DNA from: ZC4RG30 sp963812195
GTDB lineage: Bacteria; Pseudomonadota; Gammaproteobacteria; Steroidobacterales; Steroidobacteraceae
Direction of reading: 5' to 3'
Assembly (NCBI GenBank): GCA_963812195.1
Contig: CAWEUI010000008.1
Span: 1-64,000 of the forward strand
Length of the DNA stretch: 64,000 nucleotides
Shown one piece after another: positions 36,415 through 45,260 of this stretch (position 1 is the stretch's first letter; the number at the start of each line of letters is the position of its first letter). The position numbers and the translations under genes are program-made. The notes beneath the pieces were generated by a model. The model did no database searches and was not told the origin of the DNA. It saw nothing but the letters and a program-made list of their open reading frames with translations.

Positions 36415-37854
36415 ATGCCCCGTTCTCCCATTGCCGCCCTGGCCGCCGTATTCCTGACCGGGTTGATCATTGCCCCGGTGGCATCCGCCCAACTGGATCC
36501 GCTGGGCGCCGATGAGGGTGGCCGGCTCCACCGGGACGCGGACGCCGAGCGCGGCAAGCGCCCGTCCCCGCAAGCGCAGGCCGCAGATGACGGGCTCGCC
36601 AAGCAGGAAGCCGCCGCCGTGGCCAAGGCCCGCCAGAGCAGCGAGCTGCTCGACAAGGTGGTCGCGGTGGTCAATGACGGCATCGTCACGGAAAGCGAGC
36701 TGGAGGATTCGATCATCGATTACATCCGGCAGCAGAAGCAGGCCGGCAAGCAGGCGCCCACCCCCGAGGAATTGCGCGCGCCGATGCTCGATCACCTGGT
36801 CCTGGAGCAGGTGCAGCTGCAGAACGCCGATCGCATCGGCGTCAAGGTTTCCGATGAGCAGCTCAACGCGGCCATGGCCGACATGGCCAAGCGCAACAAT
36901 CTGACGCTTTCGCAACTGCCGGATGTCCTGGCAAAGCAAGGCATGGACTACGCCACGGTGCGCGAGGACACCCGCAAGCAGATCGCCATCGCGATGCTGC
37001 AGCAGAAGGAAATTCGCTCCCGCATCAACATCACTCCGCGGGAACTCGACCAGTTCATGGAGCGTCTGAAGAAGCTGCCCAATGAAACCGACGAGTACGA
37101 TGTCTCGGACATCCTGATTGCACTGCCGCTCGAGGCCACGCAGGCCCAGGTCGATGCCGCGGCCAAGCAGGCCCAGGATGTCTACAAGCTCACGTCCACC
37201 GAGAACTTCGCAAAGCTCGCCGTTACCTACTCCAAGGCCCAGACGGCGCTGAAGGGCGGCGAACTGGGCTGGCGCAAGGGCGCCAACCTGCCCACCGACC
37301 TTGCCGAAACCATCGTCGCCTTGAAGCCGGGTGAGGTATCCAAACCCATCTCCACGACCAACGGCTTTCACATCGTCAGGCTCAATGCCGTGCGTCACAC
37401 CGCGGGCGACCCGGTACAGAACCAGGTGCACGTTCGCCACATCCTGATGAAGCCCAACGCACTGCAGGACGACGCCACCGTGAAGCAGAAGCTCGAGGGC
37501 ATCCGCAAGCGAATCCTCGCCGGTGAGGACTTCGCCGCATTCGCTGCGAGCATGTCGGAAGATTCCGGCAGCGCGGTCAACGGCGGCGAGATGGACTGGA
37601 CCAGCCCCGACAGCTTCGTGCCCGAATTCGCCAGGGAAGTCGCGAAATTGCAGGTGAACGAGATCAGCGAGCCGTTCCGTACCCAGTACGGCTGGCACAT
37701 CGTGCAGCTGCTGGGCCGGCGCAAGTTCGATACCACCGAAGACAGCCTGCGCGAGCGCGCATATCAGCAACTCGCGCAGAGCAAGGCCGAAGAGGAAACC
37801 GAAGCGTGGTTGCGCGAGCTGCGCTCGGAAGCCTATATCAACACCAACCCCTAG
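36415..37854 (+). CDS. surA: Periplasmic chaperone and peptidyl-prolyl isomerase SurA
   Basis: 479-residue chaperone for outer-membrane proteins such as LptD. It has an N-terminal signal sequence (LAAVFLTGLIIAPVASAQ), a low-complexity acidic linker, the SurA N-domain (LDKVVAVVNDGIVTESELED, ALRAPMLDHLVLEQVQLQNA-like), then two parvulin domains: the first around VSDILIALPLEATQ to GFHIVRLNAV, the second from VHVRHILMKPNAL to YGWHIVQLLGRR. The C-terminal helix returns to the N-domain. It is longer than the E. coli protein because of the linker after the signal peptide. It lies between lptD and pdxA as is usual in gammaproteobacteria. Confidence 0.95.
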   Translation: MPRSPIAALAAVFLTGLIIAPVASAQLDPLGADEGGRLHRDADAERGKRPSPQAQAADDGLAKQEAAAVAKARQSSELLDKVVAVVNDGIVTESELEDSIIDYIRQQKQAGKQAPTPEELRAPMLDHLVLEQVQLQNADRIGVKVSDEQLNAAMADMAKRNNLTLSQLPDVLAKQGMDYATVREDTRKQIAIAMLQQKEIRSRINITPRELDQFMERLKKLPNETDEYDVSDILIALPLEATQAQVDAAAKQAQDVYKLTSTENFAKLAVTYSKAQTALKGGELGWRKGANLPTDLAETIVALKPGEVSKPISTTNGFHIVRLNAVRHTAGDPVQNQVHVRHILMKPNALQDDATVKQKLEGIRKRILAGEDFAAFAASMSEDSGSAVNGGEMDWTSPDSFVPEFAREVAKLQVNEISEPFRTQYGWHIVQLLGRRKFDTTEDSLRERAYQQLAQSKAEEETEAWLRELRSEAYINTNP

Positions 37855-37911
37855 CGGACCCTCGGCGCGGGCGAGGCGCCCGGGGCCTGAGCCGCATCTG
37901 AAGGATCACCT

Positions 37912-38863
37912 CTGCGCCTGGCACTGACTTCGGGAGAACCCGCCGGCATCGGGCCGGACATCTGCCTGCAGGCGGCGCTGGCGTTGCGCGGGCAGGATCC
38001 GGGCATCGAACTCGTCTGCCTCGGCGACGAGTCCCTGCTGAGGCAGCGCGCGGCCCGGCTCGGCCTGCCCTTTCCCGTCCCGGGAACGCATTTGCGCATC
38101 GAACACGTGCCGCTTGCGGCGCCGGTCGAACCCGGCCGGCTGGATCCGCGCAATGCGGGCTACGTGCTGGCAATGCTGGACCGCGCACTGGCCGGTTGGC
38201 GCAGCGGGGAGTTCGCGGGGCTTGGTGACCGCGCCGGTGCAGAAGAGCGTGATCAACGATGCCGGCATCGCCTTCACCGGACACACCGAATACCTGGCGA
38301 CAGCGTGCGGCGCGAGCCGACCGGTGATGATGCTGGTGGCGGGCACGCTGCGCGTGGCACTGGCCACCACGCACCTGCCGCTGCGCGCCGTGGGCGATGC
38401 CATCACCGGCGAATCGCTGGACGAGATCCTGGACATCATGCACCACGACCTCGCCACGCGCTTTGCGCTGCCGCGCCCGCGCATCGCCGTGTGCGGCCTG
38501 AATCCGCATGCCGGCGAGGCCGGCCACCTGGGACGTGAGGAGATCGAGGTGATCGCTCCGGCGATCCGGCGTGCTCAGGGCCGCGGCATCCAGGCCAGCG
38601 GTCCGTGGCCCGCGGACACGCTTTTCACGCCGCGCCAGCTCGAGCGCTGCGATGTCGTCCTGGCCATGTTCCACGACCAGGGCCTGCCGGTGCTCAAGCA
38701 CGCCGGCTTCGGCACGGCGGTCAACGTCACGCTGGGCCTGCCGCTGATCCGCACTTCCGTGGACCATGGCACGGCACTGGATCTGGCTGCTTCGGGTCGC
38801 GCCGACCCGGCAAGCCTGCTCGCGGCCATTGAACTGGCGGGTGAACTGGCGATGCGCGCGTGA
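37912..38863 (+). CDS. pdxA: 4-hydroxythreonine-4-phosphate dehydrogenase (frame break at about 38220)
   Basis: NAD-dependent enzyme of pyridoxal phosphate synthesis. N-terminal sequence LRLALTSGEPAGIGPDICLQ is the family start, followed by RLDPRNAGYVLAMLDRAL. One extra G in the run near 38220 breaks the frame; joined, it continues FAGLVTAPVQKSVINDAG, with the metal ligands expected in FTGHTEYLA and VCGLNPHAGEAGHLG, then VVLAMFHDQGLPVLKHAGF. No ATG, GTG or TTG precedes the conserved start in frame. CTG 37912 sits about 7 bases after AAGGA, so it is either a rare CTG start or a misread ATG. It ends with a GTGA-type overlap into rsmA. About 316 residues. Confidence 0.9.
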
Positions 38864-39630
38864 ATCGCGCCCGCAAACGTTTCGGCCAGCACTTCCTGCA
38901 CGACCCGACTGTCCTGGCACGCATCGTGGATTCGGTGCACCCGCTGGCCGCGGATCACCTGCTGGAAATCGGTCCCGGCCGGGGTGCGCTCACCACTCAT
39001 TTGCTGGGCAGGGTCGCGCACCTGGACGCCGTGGAGATCGATCGCGATCTGGCCGCCTCGCTGCGCGATCGCTGGCCCGGGGCACTGACCCTGCACGAAG
39101 GTGACGCACTGGAGTTTGATTTCACCGCACTTGCCGCCGCGCGCGGCGCACGTCTGCGGGTGGTGGGCAACCTGCCGTACAACATCTCCACGCCGCTGCT
39201 GTTTCGCTTCGTCGCGCAGCGTGCCGCCATTGCCGATCTGACGCTGATGCTGCAGAAGGAAGTGACAGACCGCATGGTCGCCGCGCCGGGCACCGCCGAC
39301 TATGGCCGCCTCACCGTCATGCTGGCGCCGTGGTTCGATATCACCCGGCTGTTCGATGTCGGCCCCGGCGCATTCCAGCCGCCGCCGCGCGTGTGGTCCG
39401 CGGTGGCGCACCTGACAGTGCTGCCCCAGCCGCGCTTCGTGGTGCCGGATGGCTTCGCTGAACTGGTGGCGCGCGCCTTCTCCCAGCGCCGCAAGACCCT
39501 GCGCAACAGCCTGCGCGGACTCATATCCGACCAGGCATGGCAGCAGCTGGACATCGACCCCGGCGCGCGTCCGGAAACGCTGTCGGCACCGCAGTTTGCC
39601 GCGCTGGCCGCATGCGCCGGGCGCGGTTGA
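38860..39630 (+). CDS. rsmA: 16S rRNA dimethyladenosine transferase
   Basis: Dimethylates two adjacent adenosines in the 3'-terminal helix of 16S rRNA during 30S maturation (KsgA). 256 residues. The SAM-binding motif is LLEIGPGRGALTTHLL, with VEIDRDLAASL as the acidic-loop motif; the catalytic NLPYNISTPLLF follows; the C-terminal helical domain has AFSQRRKTLRNSLRGL. The start is GTG 38860, overlapping the pdxA stop. No frame problem. Confidence 0.97.
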   Translation: MNRARKRFGQHFLHDPTVLARIVDSVHPLAADHLLEIGPGRGALTTHLLGRVAHLDAVEIDRDLAASLRDRWPGALTLHEGDALEFDFTALAAARGARLRVVGNLPYNISTPLLFRFVAQRAAIADLTLMLQKEVTDRMVAAPGTADYGRLTVMLAPWFDITRLFDVGPGAFQPPPRVWSAVAHLTVLPQPRFVVPDGFAELVARAFSQRRKTLRNSLRGLISDQAWQQLDIDPGARPETLSAPQFAALAACAGRG

Positions 39631-39672
39631 ATTTCCACCCCGCCGCGCCACAGCGATATATTCGCGCTCGTC

Positions 39673-40122
39673 ATGGCTACCTACCAACGCATTCTGGTCG
39701 TAGTGGACCTCTCCGAAGACGACCCGGAGGTCGTGCGCCGGGCACGCGAGCTGGCCAGCGCCTGCAACGCGCCGCCGCCTTGCCTGCTGCACGTCGTCGA
39801 GTACGTGCCCGTGGAACCGCTTTCCGACTCGCTGCTGCCGGCAGTGCAGATGGAGGCCGAACTGATGGAGCGCGCGCGCGCGAAGATGGCCGAACTGGCC
39901 GAACGTGTCGGTCCGCCGGCGCAATGGCGCGTGGCCTCGGGCAACGTCAAGAACGAGATCCTGCGCGCCGCGCGCGAGGGCGGACATGACCTGATCGTGA
40001 TCGGCAGCCACGAGCGCCACGGACTTTCCATACTGGTGAATCGCACCGAAGACACGGTGCTGCACGGTGCGCCCTGCGACGTGCTCGCGGTGCGGCTGGC
40101 CGGAGCGGGCCGCGCCGTATGA
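39673..40122 (+). CDS. Universal stress protein (UspA family)
   Basis: A 149-residue cytosolic protein with one Usp domain: YQRILVVVDLSEDDPEVVRRA at the N-terminus and the nucleotide-binding tail HDLIVIGSHERHGLSILVN, followed by TEDTVLHGAPCDVLAVRL. The G-2x-G-9x-G(S/T) pattern of ATP-binding members is only partly met. It is inserted between rsmA and apaG, which are normally adjacent, and its stop overlaps the apaG start, so it is co-expressed with them. Specific function unknown. Confidence 0.9.
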   Translation: MATYQRILVVVDLSEDDPEVVRRARELASACNAPPPCLLHVVEYVPVEPLSDSLLPAVQMEAELMERARAKMAELAERVGPPAQWRVASGNVKNEILRAAREGGHDLIVIGSHERHGLSILVNRTEDTVLHGAPCDVLAVRLAGAGRAV

Positions 40123-40491
40123 CACAGCAGATCCACATCAGCGTCGAATCCAGCTACCTGCCCGAACAATCCGACCCCGGCAGCGAGCGTTACGTTTTCA
40201 GTTACACCATCACGATCCGCAACGACGGCGAGGAGGCGGCCAGGCTGCTGCGCCGGCACTGGATCATCACCGACGCCAACGGCAAAGTGCAGGAAGTGCG
40301 CGGTGACGGGGTGGTCGGCGAGCAGCCGCACCTGGAGCCCGGCCGCGGCTTCCGCTACTCCAGCGGCGCCATCCTGGAAACTCCGGTCGGCACCATGGAG
40401 GGCAGCTACCAGATGGTCACGGACGATGGCCGCGAATTTCGATGCACCCATCGCGCCGTTCCGGCTGGCGATGCCGGGCATCCTGCACTGA
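40119..40491 (+). CDS. apaG: ApaG (Co2+/Mg2+ efflux-associated, DUF525; frame break at about 40437)
   Basis: About 123-residue immunoglobulin-like beta-sandwich protein: IHISVESSYLPEQSDP, YVFSYTITIRNDGEEAARLL, RHWIITDANGKVQEVRGDGVVGEQP and the YSSGAILETPVGTMEGSY block are typical. Near the end one extra T at about 40437 shifts the frame; corrected, it reads FDAPIAPFRLAMPGILH and stops at 40491, the normal ApaG ending. Its biochemical role is still unclear. It lies 16 bases before apaH. Confidence 0.93.
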
Positions 40492-40507
40492 CCCGGGGGA
40501 CGGCGGC

Positions 40508-41344
40508 ATGGCGCGTTACGCGATCGGCGATGTACAGGGCTGCTTCGAGGAACTGCAGGAACTGCTGCGCAGACTGCACTTCAAACCCGATCGCGACCAT
40601 CTGGCTTTCGTCGGCGATCTGGTCAATCGCGGCCCCCAGTCGCTGCAGGTGCTGCGCTTCGTGATGTCGCTGGGAGCCGGCGCGCAATGCGTGCTGGGCA
40701 ATCACGATCTGCACCTGCTTGCCCACTTCTTCCAGCCCGATCGCCGGTTGCACCGCGGGGACACGTTCGCGGCAGTGCTCGAATCACCGGACCGCAACGC
40801 ACTGATCGAATGGCTGCTGGCGCTGCCGCTGGCCATCCACGACCCGGCGCGCGGCGAGCTGGTGGTGCATGCGGGACTGGTGCCGCAATGGTCCGCCGCG
40901 GATGCCGCCAGCCACGCGGCATCCGCCAGCCGCGCATTGCGCGAGGATCCGGCCGGCTTCCTCGGGGACATGTACGGCAACGAACCGGATACCTGGAGCG
41001 AGGATCTGCGCAGGAAGGACAAGCTGCGCTTCACCATCAACGTGCTGACCAGGCTGCGCTACTGCACGGCCGAGGGTCGCGTGAACCTGAAACTCAAGGG
41101 CGCACCGCAGGAAACGTCCGCGCCATGGGCGCCCTGGTTCTCCCACACCGAACGGCGCAGCGCCGACACCCGGGTGATCTTCGGACACTGGTCCACGCTG
41201 GGCCTGATCCGCCGCAAGAAGCTGCTGGCGCTGGACACCGGCTGCGTATGGGGCGGCGCCCTGACTGCCGTGGATCTGGATGATCCGGAGGCAACTCCGG
41301 CGAGCCTGGCCTGCCGCGCGCACCAGCAAACCGGCGCCGGCTAG
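40508..41344 (+). CDS. apaH: Symmetrical bis(5'-nucleosyl)-tetraphosphatase
   Basis: Hydrolyses Ap4A to two ADP and removes Np4 caps from RNA. 278 residues. The PPP-family metal motifs are complete: YAIGDVQGCFEEL, AFVGDLVNRGPQS, CVLGNHDLHLL, and LVVHAGLVPQWSA; FGHWSTLGLI and LDTGCVWGG follow in the C-terminal half. ATG 40508 is chosen because it places the first motif at residue 5. It ends a run of lptD to apaH genes. Confidence 0.96.
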   Translation: MARYAIGDVQGCFEELQELLRRLHFKPDRDHLAFVGDLVNRGPQSLQVLRFVMSLGAGAQCVLGNHDLHLLAHFFQPDRRLHRGDTFAAVLESPDRNALIEWLLALPLAIHDPARGELVVHAGLVPQWSAADAASHAASASRALREDPAGFLGDMYGNEPDTWSEDLRRKDKLRFTINVLTRLRYCTAEGRVNLKLKGAPQETSAPWAPWFSHTERRSADTRVIFGHWSTLGLIRRKKLLALDTGCVWGGALTAVDLDDPEATPASLACRAHQQTGAG

Positions 41345-41422
41345 ACCACCTCTCCACAACTTCATTGGGGTGATGCCGGACGAACGGCTATCATGCCGCC
41401 CCCGCCCATACCGAGGTACCGC

Positions 41423-41938
41423 ATGAACATCTCGATGCACTGCGCATCCGTCGGCGTCCACACCCGTGTGCTGCGCAATCTGGCTGCCATTCTCGACAAG
41501 GCCGAGCAGTGGATCGCCGAGCGCAGGATTGATCCGGAAGCCATCCTGCAGGCGCGGCTGGCACCTGACATGTTCACCTTCACGCGCCAGATCCAGATCG
41601 CCACCGACAATGCCAAGGGGGCGGCGGCGCGACTGACCGGACAGACTCCCCCCTCCTTCCCGGACGAGGAAGCCTCGTTTGCCGATCTGAAGGCACGCAT
41701 CGCCAAGACCATCGCCTTTCTGGAGAGCGTGCCGGAAGCGGCTTTCAAGGGTGCCGAGGATCGCCCGATCACGCTGCAGCTCGGGCCACCCGGCAACCGC
41801 CTGGAGGTCAAGTTCAACGGTCTGGACTATCTGCAGGGCTTCGCCACGCCGAACGTCTATTTCCACTACTCGATGGTCTACGCGCTGCTGCGGCACAACG
41901 GCCTGGAGATCGGCAAGAAGGATTACATCGGCGGCTGA
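41423..41938 (+). CDS. DUF1993 family protein
   Basis: 171 residues, all helical in character, with the family start MNISMHCASVGVHTRVLRNL and the body PDMFTFTRQIQIATDNAKGAAARLTG; the C-terminus has NVYFHYSMVYALLRHNGLEIGKKDYIG. DUF1993 proteins resemble DinB-like four-helix bundles and have no established function. It follows apaH by 78 bases and converges with the anti-sigma gene, 13 bases away. Confidence 0.85.
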   Translation: MNISMHCASVGVHTRVLRNLAAILDKAEQWIAERRIDPEAILQARLAPDMFTFTRQIQIATDNAKGAAARLTGQTPPSFPDEEASFADLKARIAKTIAFLESVPEAAFKGAEDRPITLQLGPPGNRLEVKFNGLDYLQGFATPNVYFHYSMVYALLRHNGLEIGKKDYIGG

Positions 41939-41951
41939 GCCGCCGCGGCCG

Positions 41952-42590
41952 CTACCAGCGCGCCACGCGCGTGGCCAGCCACGCGCCGGCCGCACTGACA
42001 CACAGCACGCCGATGCTGTACCAGACGGCCACGAACAACGGACTATCGTCCGTGCAATGCAGGGCATAGACCGTCGCGGCCAGCGCACCCGAGGCGAGTC
42101 CGGCCACTGCGCCGGCGCGCGCCGGATTGGCCGGCGCGGCCTGGCGCAGGCAGTACAGGCTGCCCGCCAGCGGCAGCAGCGCCAGTGTCGGCACCATGAA
42201 CAGGCACCACAAGGCATTGTTGCCGCAGGCGGCACCCACCCACCGCGCTTCGGGCAGCACGGTCAGTTCCAGCACCACGCCGGCCAGCAGGACCACCAGC
42301 GGCACCAGCCACAGGGCACGCGCCCAGCCACCCAGACGCGGCACCGGGGTTGCCAGGCGCGGCAGCAGCACCAGCGCCGGAACGGCCAGGCTCAGCGTCA
42401 CCAGGAACTTGAACACGAAGCGCGGCGCGGCGAGCACCTGCGCCAGATCCGCGCGCGGGCCGGCGGTGGTGAGCAGCACCAGCGCCGCCAGCAGCACCGC
42501 CACCGGCAGGATGCGCGCGAGCAACCGCCCCGGCGCGGGGCTGGCCTGCCGGTCCTGTGCCAGTGCTGCGATGAGTTCCTCGGTCTTCAA
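41952..42590 (-). CDS. nrsF: NrsF-type membrane anti-sigma factor (DUF1109)
   Basis: A 212-residue inner-membrane protein with about six hydrophobic helices. It shows the family's Cys-bearing signature CGNNALWCLFMVPTLALLP and then YALHCTDDSPLFVAVWYSIG near the end. In Caulobacter and Cupriavidus relatives the paired cysteines are needed for metal or oxidative release of an ECF sigma factor. Start TTG 42590 overlaps the sigma-factor stop (TTGA), so the two are coupled. With the adjacent bufferin operon, copper or another thiophilic metal is the likely signal. Its cytosolic N-terminus MKTEELIAALAQD would hold the sigma factor. Confidence 0.88.
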   Translation of the reverse strand: MKTEELIAALAQDRQASPAPGRLLARILPVAVLLAALVLLTTAGPRADLAQVLAAPRFVFKFLVTLSLAVPALVLLPRLATPVPRLGGWARALWLVPLVVLLAGVVLELTVLPEARWVGAACGNNALWCLFMVPTLALLPLAGSLYCLRQAAPANPARAGAVAGLASGALAATVYALHCTDDSPLFVAVWYSIGVLCVSAAGAWLATRVARW

Positions 42591-43144
42591 GCTCCACCCT
42601 TGCGATACAACGCGGCCAGCGCCTTCAGGCTGCGATGCAGACTGACACGCACGTTCACCTCCGACATGTTCATGCGCTGCGCCACCGTGCGCACGTCCTC
42701 GCCCTCCACCGACACCATCCGCACGATCTGCCGCTGACGCTCGGGAATCTGCGCCAGCAGCCGCGGCACGTCCAGCGCTTCGGCCGCATCGGTCGGCTGC
42801 GGGTCGGCCAGCGAGCCCTCGAAATCCTCGATGGGCAGTTCCGCGCGACGACCACGCCGGCGCAGCGCGTCGATCAACTTGTTGCGCGCCACGGCTGCCA
42901 GCCACGGCTCGAAGCGTTCGACCCGGTTCCAGGTGTGGCGCTTCAGGTGAATGGCCAGCAGGGTCTCCTGCACCACGTCCTCGGCCTCCACGTCGCTGGC
43001 ACCCCAGCGCGCCAGCCGGGCGCGCAACTGCACGCGCAGCCGCTGCGCCACCGCGGCCAGCAGGCGCCGGTAGGCCGCCTCGTCCCCTTCGAGTGCCTGA
43101 CGCATCCAGGCAGTCCAGTCAGCGGCCGGTTCCACGGAATCCAC
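42587..43144 (-). CDS. sigF: ECF sigma factor (SigF-like), regulator of the bufferin operon
   Basis: A 185-residue extracytoplasmic-function sigma factor. Region 2 spans VEAEDVVQETLLAIHLKRHTW and WLAAVARNKLIDALRRRGR; region 4 spans LAQIPERQRQIVRMVSVEGE and VAQRMNMSEVNVRVSLHRSLKAL. It has no extra regulatory domain. The start GTG 43144 faces the bufferin operon, and both directions carry a matching TGTAAC-N17-CGA promoter, so the factor probably activates itself and the operon. This copies the arrangement of SigF/NrsF in Caulobacter. Confidence 0.92.
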   Translation of the reverse strand: MDSVEPAADWTAWMRQALEGDEAAYRRLLAAVAQRLRVQLRARLARWGASDVEAEDVVQETLLAIHLKRHTWNRVERFEPWLAAVARNKLIDALRRRGRRAELPIEDFEGSLADPQPTDAAEALDVPRLLAQIPERQRQIVRMVSVEGEDVRTVAQRMNMSEVNVRVSLHRSLKALAALYRKGGA

Positions 43145-43162
43145 GCGGGCCTTGCAGTTCTC

Positions 43163-43188
43163 TCGTTGCGCCTTGGGGCTTCGTTACA
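43163..43188 (-). promoter_or_regulatory. ECF promoter of the sigF-nrsF unit
   Basis: On the minus strand TGTAAC (43188-43183) is followed, after exactly 17 bases, by CGA (43165-43163). It lies 19 bases upstream of the sigF start. The -35 context GTTGTAACGAA is identical to the divergent promoter at 43235. Confidence 0.65.
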
Positions 43189-43234
43189 ACGGCGAAACAG
43201 GGCGCCGCGGATCCATGTTGCCAGATTTTCCGGT

Positions 43235-43262
43235 TGTAACGAACGCCCATGCCGGCCCGACA
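43235..43262 (+). promoter_or_regulatory. ECF promoter of the bufferin operon
   Basis: TGTAAC (43235-43240) is followed after 17 bases by CGA (43258-43260), inside CGACA. It matches the sigF promoter in both the extended -35 (GTTGTAACGAA) and the spacer. The start site would be about 50 bases before the bufA ATG, which has a good AAGGAGA site. Confidence 0.65.
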
Positions 43263-43319
43263 GAACGGGGGACGTCCGATACCGGCCGTCACAACAGATC
43301 CTCAAGGAGAACACACATC

Positions 43320-43625
43320 ATGAACCGCACCCGCCTGGTACTGCTGGGTTCGCTGACCGCCATGCTGGCCGGCATCGGCTCGGCGTCATTGGCCGCCGAC
43401 AAGAGCATGGACATGGGCAAGAAGGCCGATACCGCCGGCAAGGAAAAGTGCTACGGCGTGGCCATGGCCGGCAAGAACGACTGCAAGGCCGGACCAGGCA
43501 CGACCTGCGCCGGCACGGCGAAGAAGGACTACCAGGGCAATGCCTGGAAGTACGTGCCGAAAGGAACCTGCACGGCGATGAAAACACCCGACGGCAAGGG
43601 CGGCTCGCTGACCGCGAAGATGTAA
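43320..43625 (+). CDS. bufA1: Bufferin precursor BufA1-like (DUF2282)
   Basis: A 101-residue secreted peptide. The signal sequence LVLLGSLTAMLAGIGSASLA ends near residue 25. The mature part is Lys/Gly-rich with four Cys at 44, 55, 63 and 84, in EKCYGVAMAGKNDCKAG, GTTCAGTAKKDYQGNAW and VPKGTCTAM, the DUF2282 pattern. In bufferins, a multinuclear iron enzyme turns central cysteines into thiooxazoles that bind copper in the periplasm. ATG 43320 has AAGGAGA 9 bases upstream. Its modifying enzyme gene follows 7 bases downstream. Confidence 0.93.
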   Translation: MNRTRLVLLGSLTAMLAGIGSASLAADKSMDMGKKADTAGKEKCYGVAMAGKNDCKAGPGTTCAGTAKKDYQGNAWKYVPKGTCTAMKTPDGKGGSLTAKM

Positions 43626-43632
43626 GCGCGCG

Positions 43633-44493
43633 ATGCGCACCGCCCTTCCAGCAAAGGCCGGCACGGCGCTCAAGCCCGAGCACTATGCGGCCATTCTGGC
43701 GCAGTCTCCCGGCGTGGGCTTCCTCGAAGTCCACGCCGAGAACTTCTTCTGCGCCGGCGGACCGCGGCATCGCTACCTCACCAGCTTTCGCGAGCGCTAT
43801 CCGCTGTCCATTCACGGCGTGGGCCTGTCGCTGGGCGGCGCCGAACCACCGGACCTCGCACACCTGAAGCGACTGCGCGAACTGCTGCAGCGCTATGAGC
43901 CGCAGGCATTCTCCGAACATCTGGCCTGGTGCCGCGCTCCGCAGGGGCATCTGAACGACCTGCTGCCGGTGCCCTACACCGAGGAATCGCTGGCCCTGGT
44001 CACTGCCCACGTCAACCAGGTTCAAGACGCGCTGGGCCGGCGCATCCTGATCGAGAATCCGGCCACCTACCTGCGCTTCCATGACGACGTCATGGGCGAA
44101 GTCGAGTTCCTGCGCCGGCTTGCGGCCGCCAGTGGTTGCGGGCTGCTGCTGGACCTGAACAACGTACATGTCTCGGCGGTCAATCACGGGTTCGATGCGC
44201 ACGATTACCTGCGCGCATTTGCACTGCAGGCTGTCGGCGAAATCCATCTGGCCGGTCACGCCGGCGATACCGATACGCACGGCCATGCCGTGCTCATCGA
44301 CTCGCACGACGCCCCGGTGGCGCCGGCCGTGTGGGAGCTGTACCAATCCTGTCTGTCGCTGACCGGTCCGTTGCCCACACTGGTCGAGTGGGACAGCCGG
44401 TTGCCCACATGGGAGATACTGCGTGACGAGGCCATCCGGGCACAGCAGTACCTGGACCGCGCAAGCCCCGGAGCACGGGAGGACGCGGCATGA
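43633..44493 (+). CDS. bufB: Multinuclear iron oxidative enzyme BufB (MNIO, DUF692)
   Basis: A 286-residue TIM-barrel enzyme that would modify cysteines of the BufA1-like peptide using oxygen. Expected metal-binding blocks are all visible: FLEVHAENFF, SIHGVGLSLGG, SEHLAW, ILIENPATYLRF, LLLDLNNVHVSAVNHG, EIHLAGHAGDT, LIDSHDAPV and LVEWDSRLPTWE. No signal peptide, so it works on the precursor before export. It overlaps bufC by 4 bases (ATGA). Confidence 0.94.
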   Translation: MRTALPAKAGTALKPEHYAAILAQSPGVGFLEVHAENFFCAGGPRHRYLTSFRERYPLSIHGVGLSLGGAEPPDLAHLKRLRELLQRYEPQAFSEHLAWCRAPQGHLNDLLPVPYTEESLALVTAHVNQVQDALGRRILIENPATYLRFHDDVMGEVEFLRRLAAASGCGLLLDLNNVHVSAVNHGFDAHDYLRAFALQAVGEIHLAGHAGDTDTHGHAVLIDSHDAPVAPAVWELYQSCLSLTGPLPTLVEWDSRLPTWEILRDEAIRAQQYLDRASPGAREDAA

Positions 44494-45260
44494 GCGCCTC
44501 GCGCTGGCTGGCGCAGCAACGCGAATTCGCCGGTGCGTTGCTTGATCCGCAACGGCCTGCACCACCGTTCCTGCGCACCCGCGATGGCGCCGCGCTCAGC
44601 GCGCGCCTGGATGTCTATCGCAACAACGTGCATGCCGGGTTGATCGAAGCATTGCTGGCGACATTCCCGGTCACCGTCCGGCTGGTGAGCGAGGAGTCTT
44701 TTCGCGCGCTGGCGCGCGAATACCTGCGCCGCGAACTGCCACGCGAAGCGGCGCTGCACGAGTATGGCGCGGGCCTGCCGTCCTTCCTGAACAGCCTCGC
44801 AGATGCCGACTCGCCGGCCTTTCTGCCCGACGTTGCCGCTCTGGAGCACGCCTGGTGGCAAAGCTACGGCGCCGCCGACGCACCCGTGCTCGACGCTGCA
44901 GCGCTTGCCGGGCTCGCGGGCGGGCAACTGCTGCGCAAGTGCGCACGAATACACCCTGCGATGCGTCTGGTGGCCTCGGCGCATCCCGTGCTCGGCATAT
45001 GGACCGCCCACCAGGGCGCCGCCGAACCGCAGCCGCCCGCCGACTGGCAGGCCGAACACGTACTGATCACGCGACCCGACACCCGGGTGCAGATGATATG
45101 CATCAGCCCGGCCGGGCACGCGTTCCTGGATGCGCTGGCGAGCGGTGAGCCGCTGGAAAGCGCAGCCGGCGCCGCCCTGGCACAGGACCCGGCGTTCGAC
45201 TTGGGCACGACGCTGCTGCGCACGGTTCACGCCGGAGCCATACAGGAACTGGTCACATGA
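44490..45260 (+). CDS. bufC: BufC, recognition partner of the MNIO enzyme (DUF2063)
   Basis: 256 residues. The N-terminal DNA-binding-like DUF2063 domain reads QQREFAGALLDPQ, LDVYRNNVHAGLIEALLATFP and LAREYLRRELPREAALHEYGAGLPSFL; the C-terminal half (PDTRVQMICISPAGHAFLDALASGEPL) is the RRE-like module seen in BufC. Such proteins present the precursor peptide to the iron enzyme. It is coupled to the doxX gene by a 4-base overlap. Confidence 0.92.
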   Translation: MSASRWLAQQREFAGALLDPQRPAPPFLRTRDGAALSARLDVYRNNVHAGLIEALLATFPVTVRLVSEESFRALAREYLRRELPREAALHEYGAGLPSFLNSLADADSPAFLPDVAALEHAWWQSYGAADAPVLDAAALAGLAGGQLLRKCARIHPAMRLVASAHPVLGIWTAHQGAAEPQPPADWQAEHVLITRPDTRVQMICISPAGHAFLDALASGEPLESAAGAALAQDPAFDLGTTLLRTVHAGAIQELVT

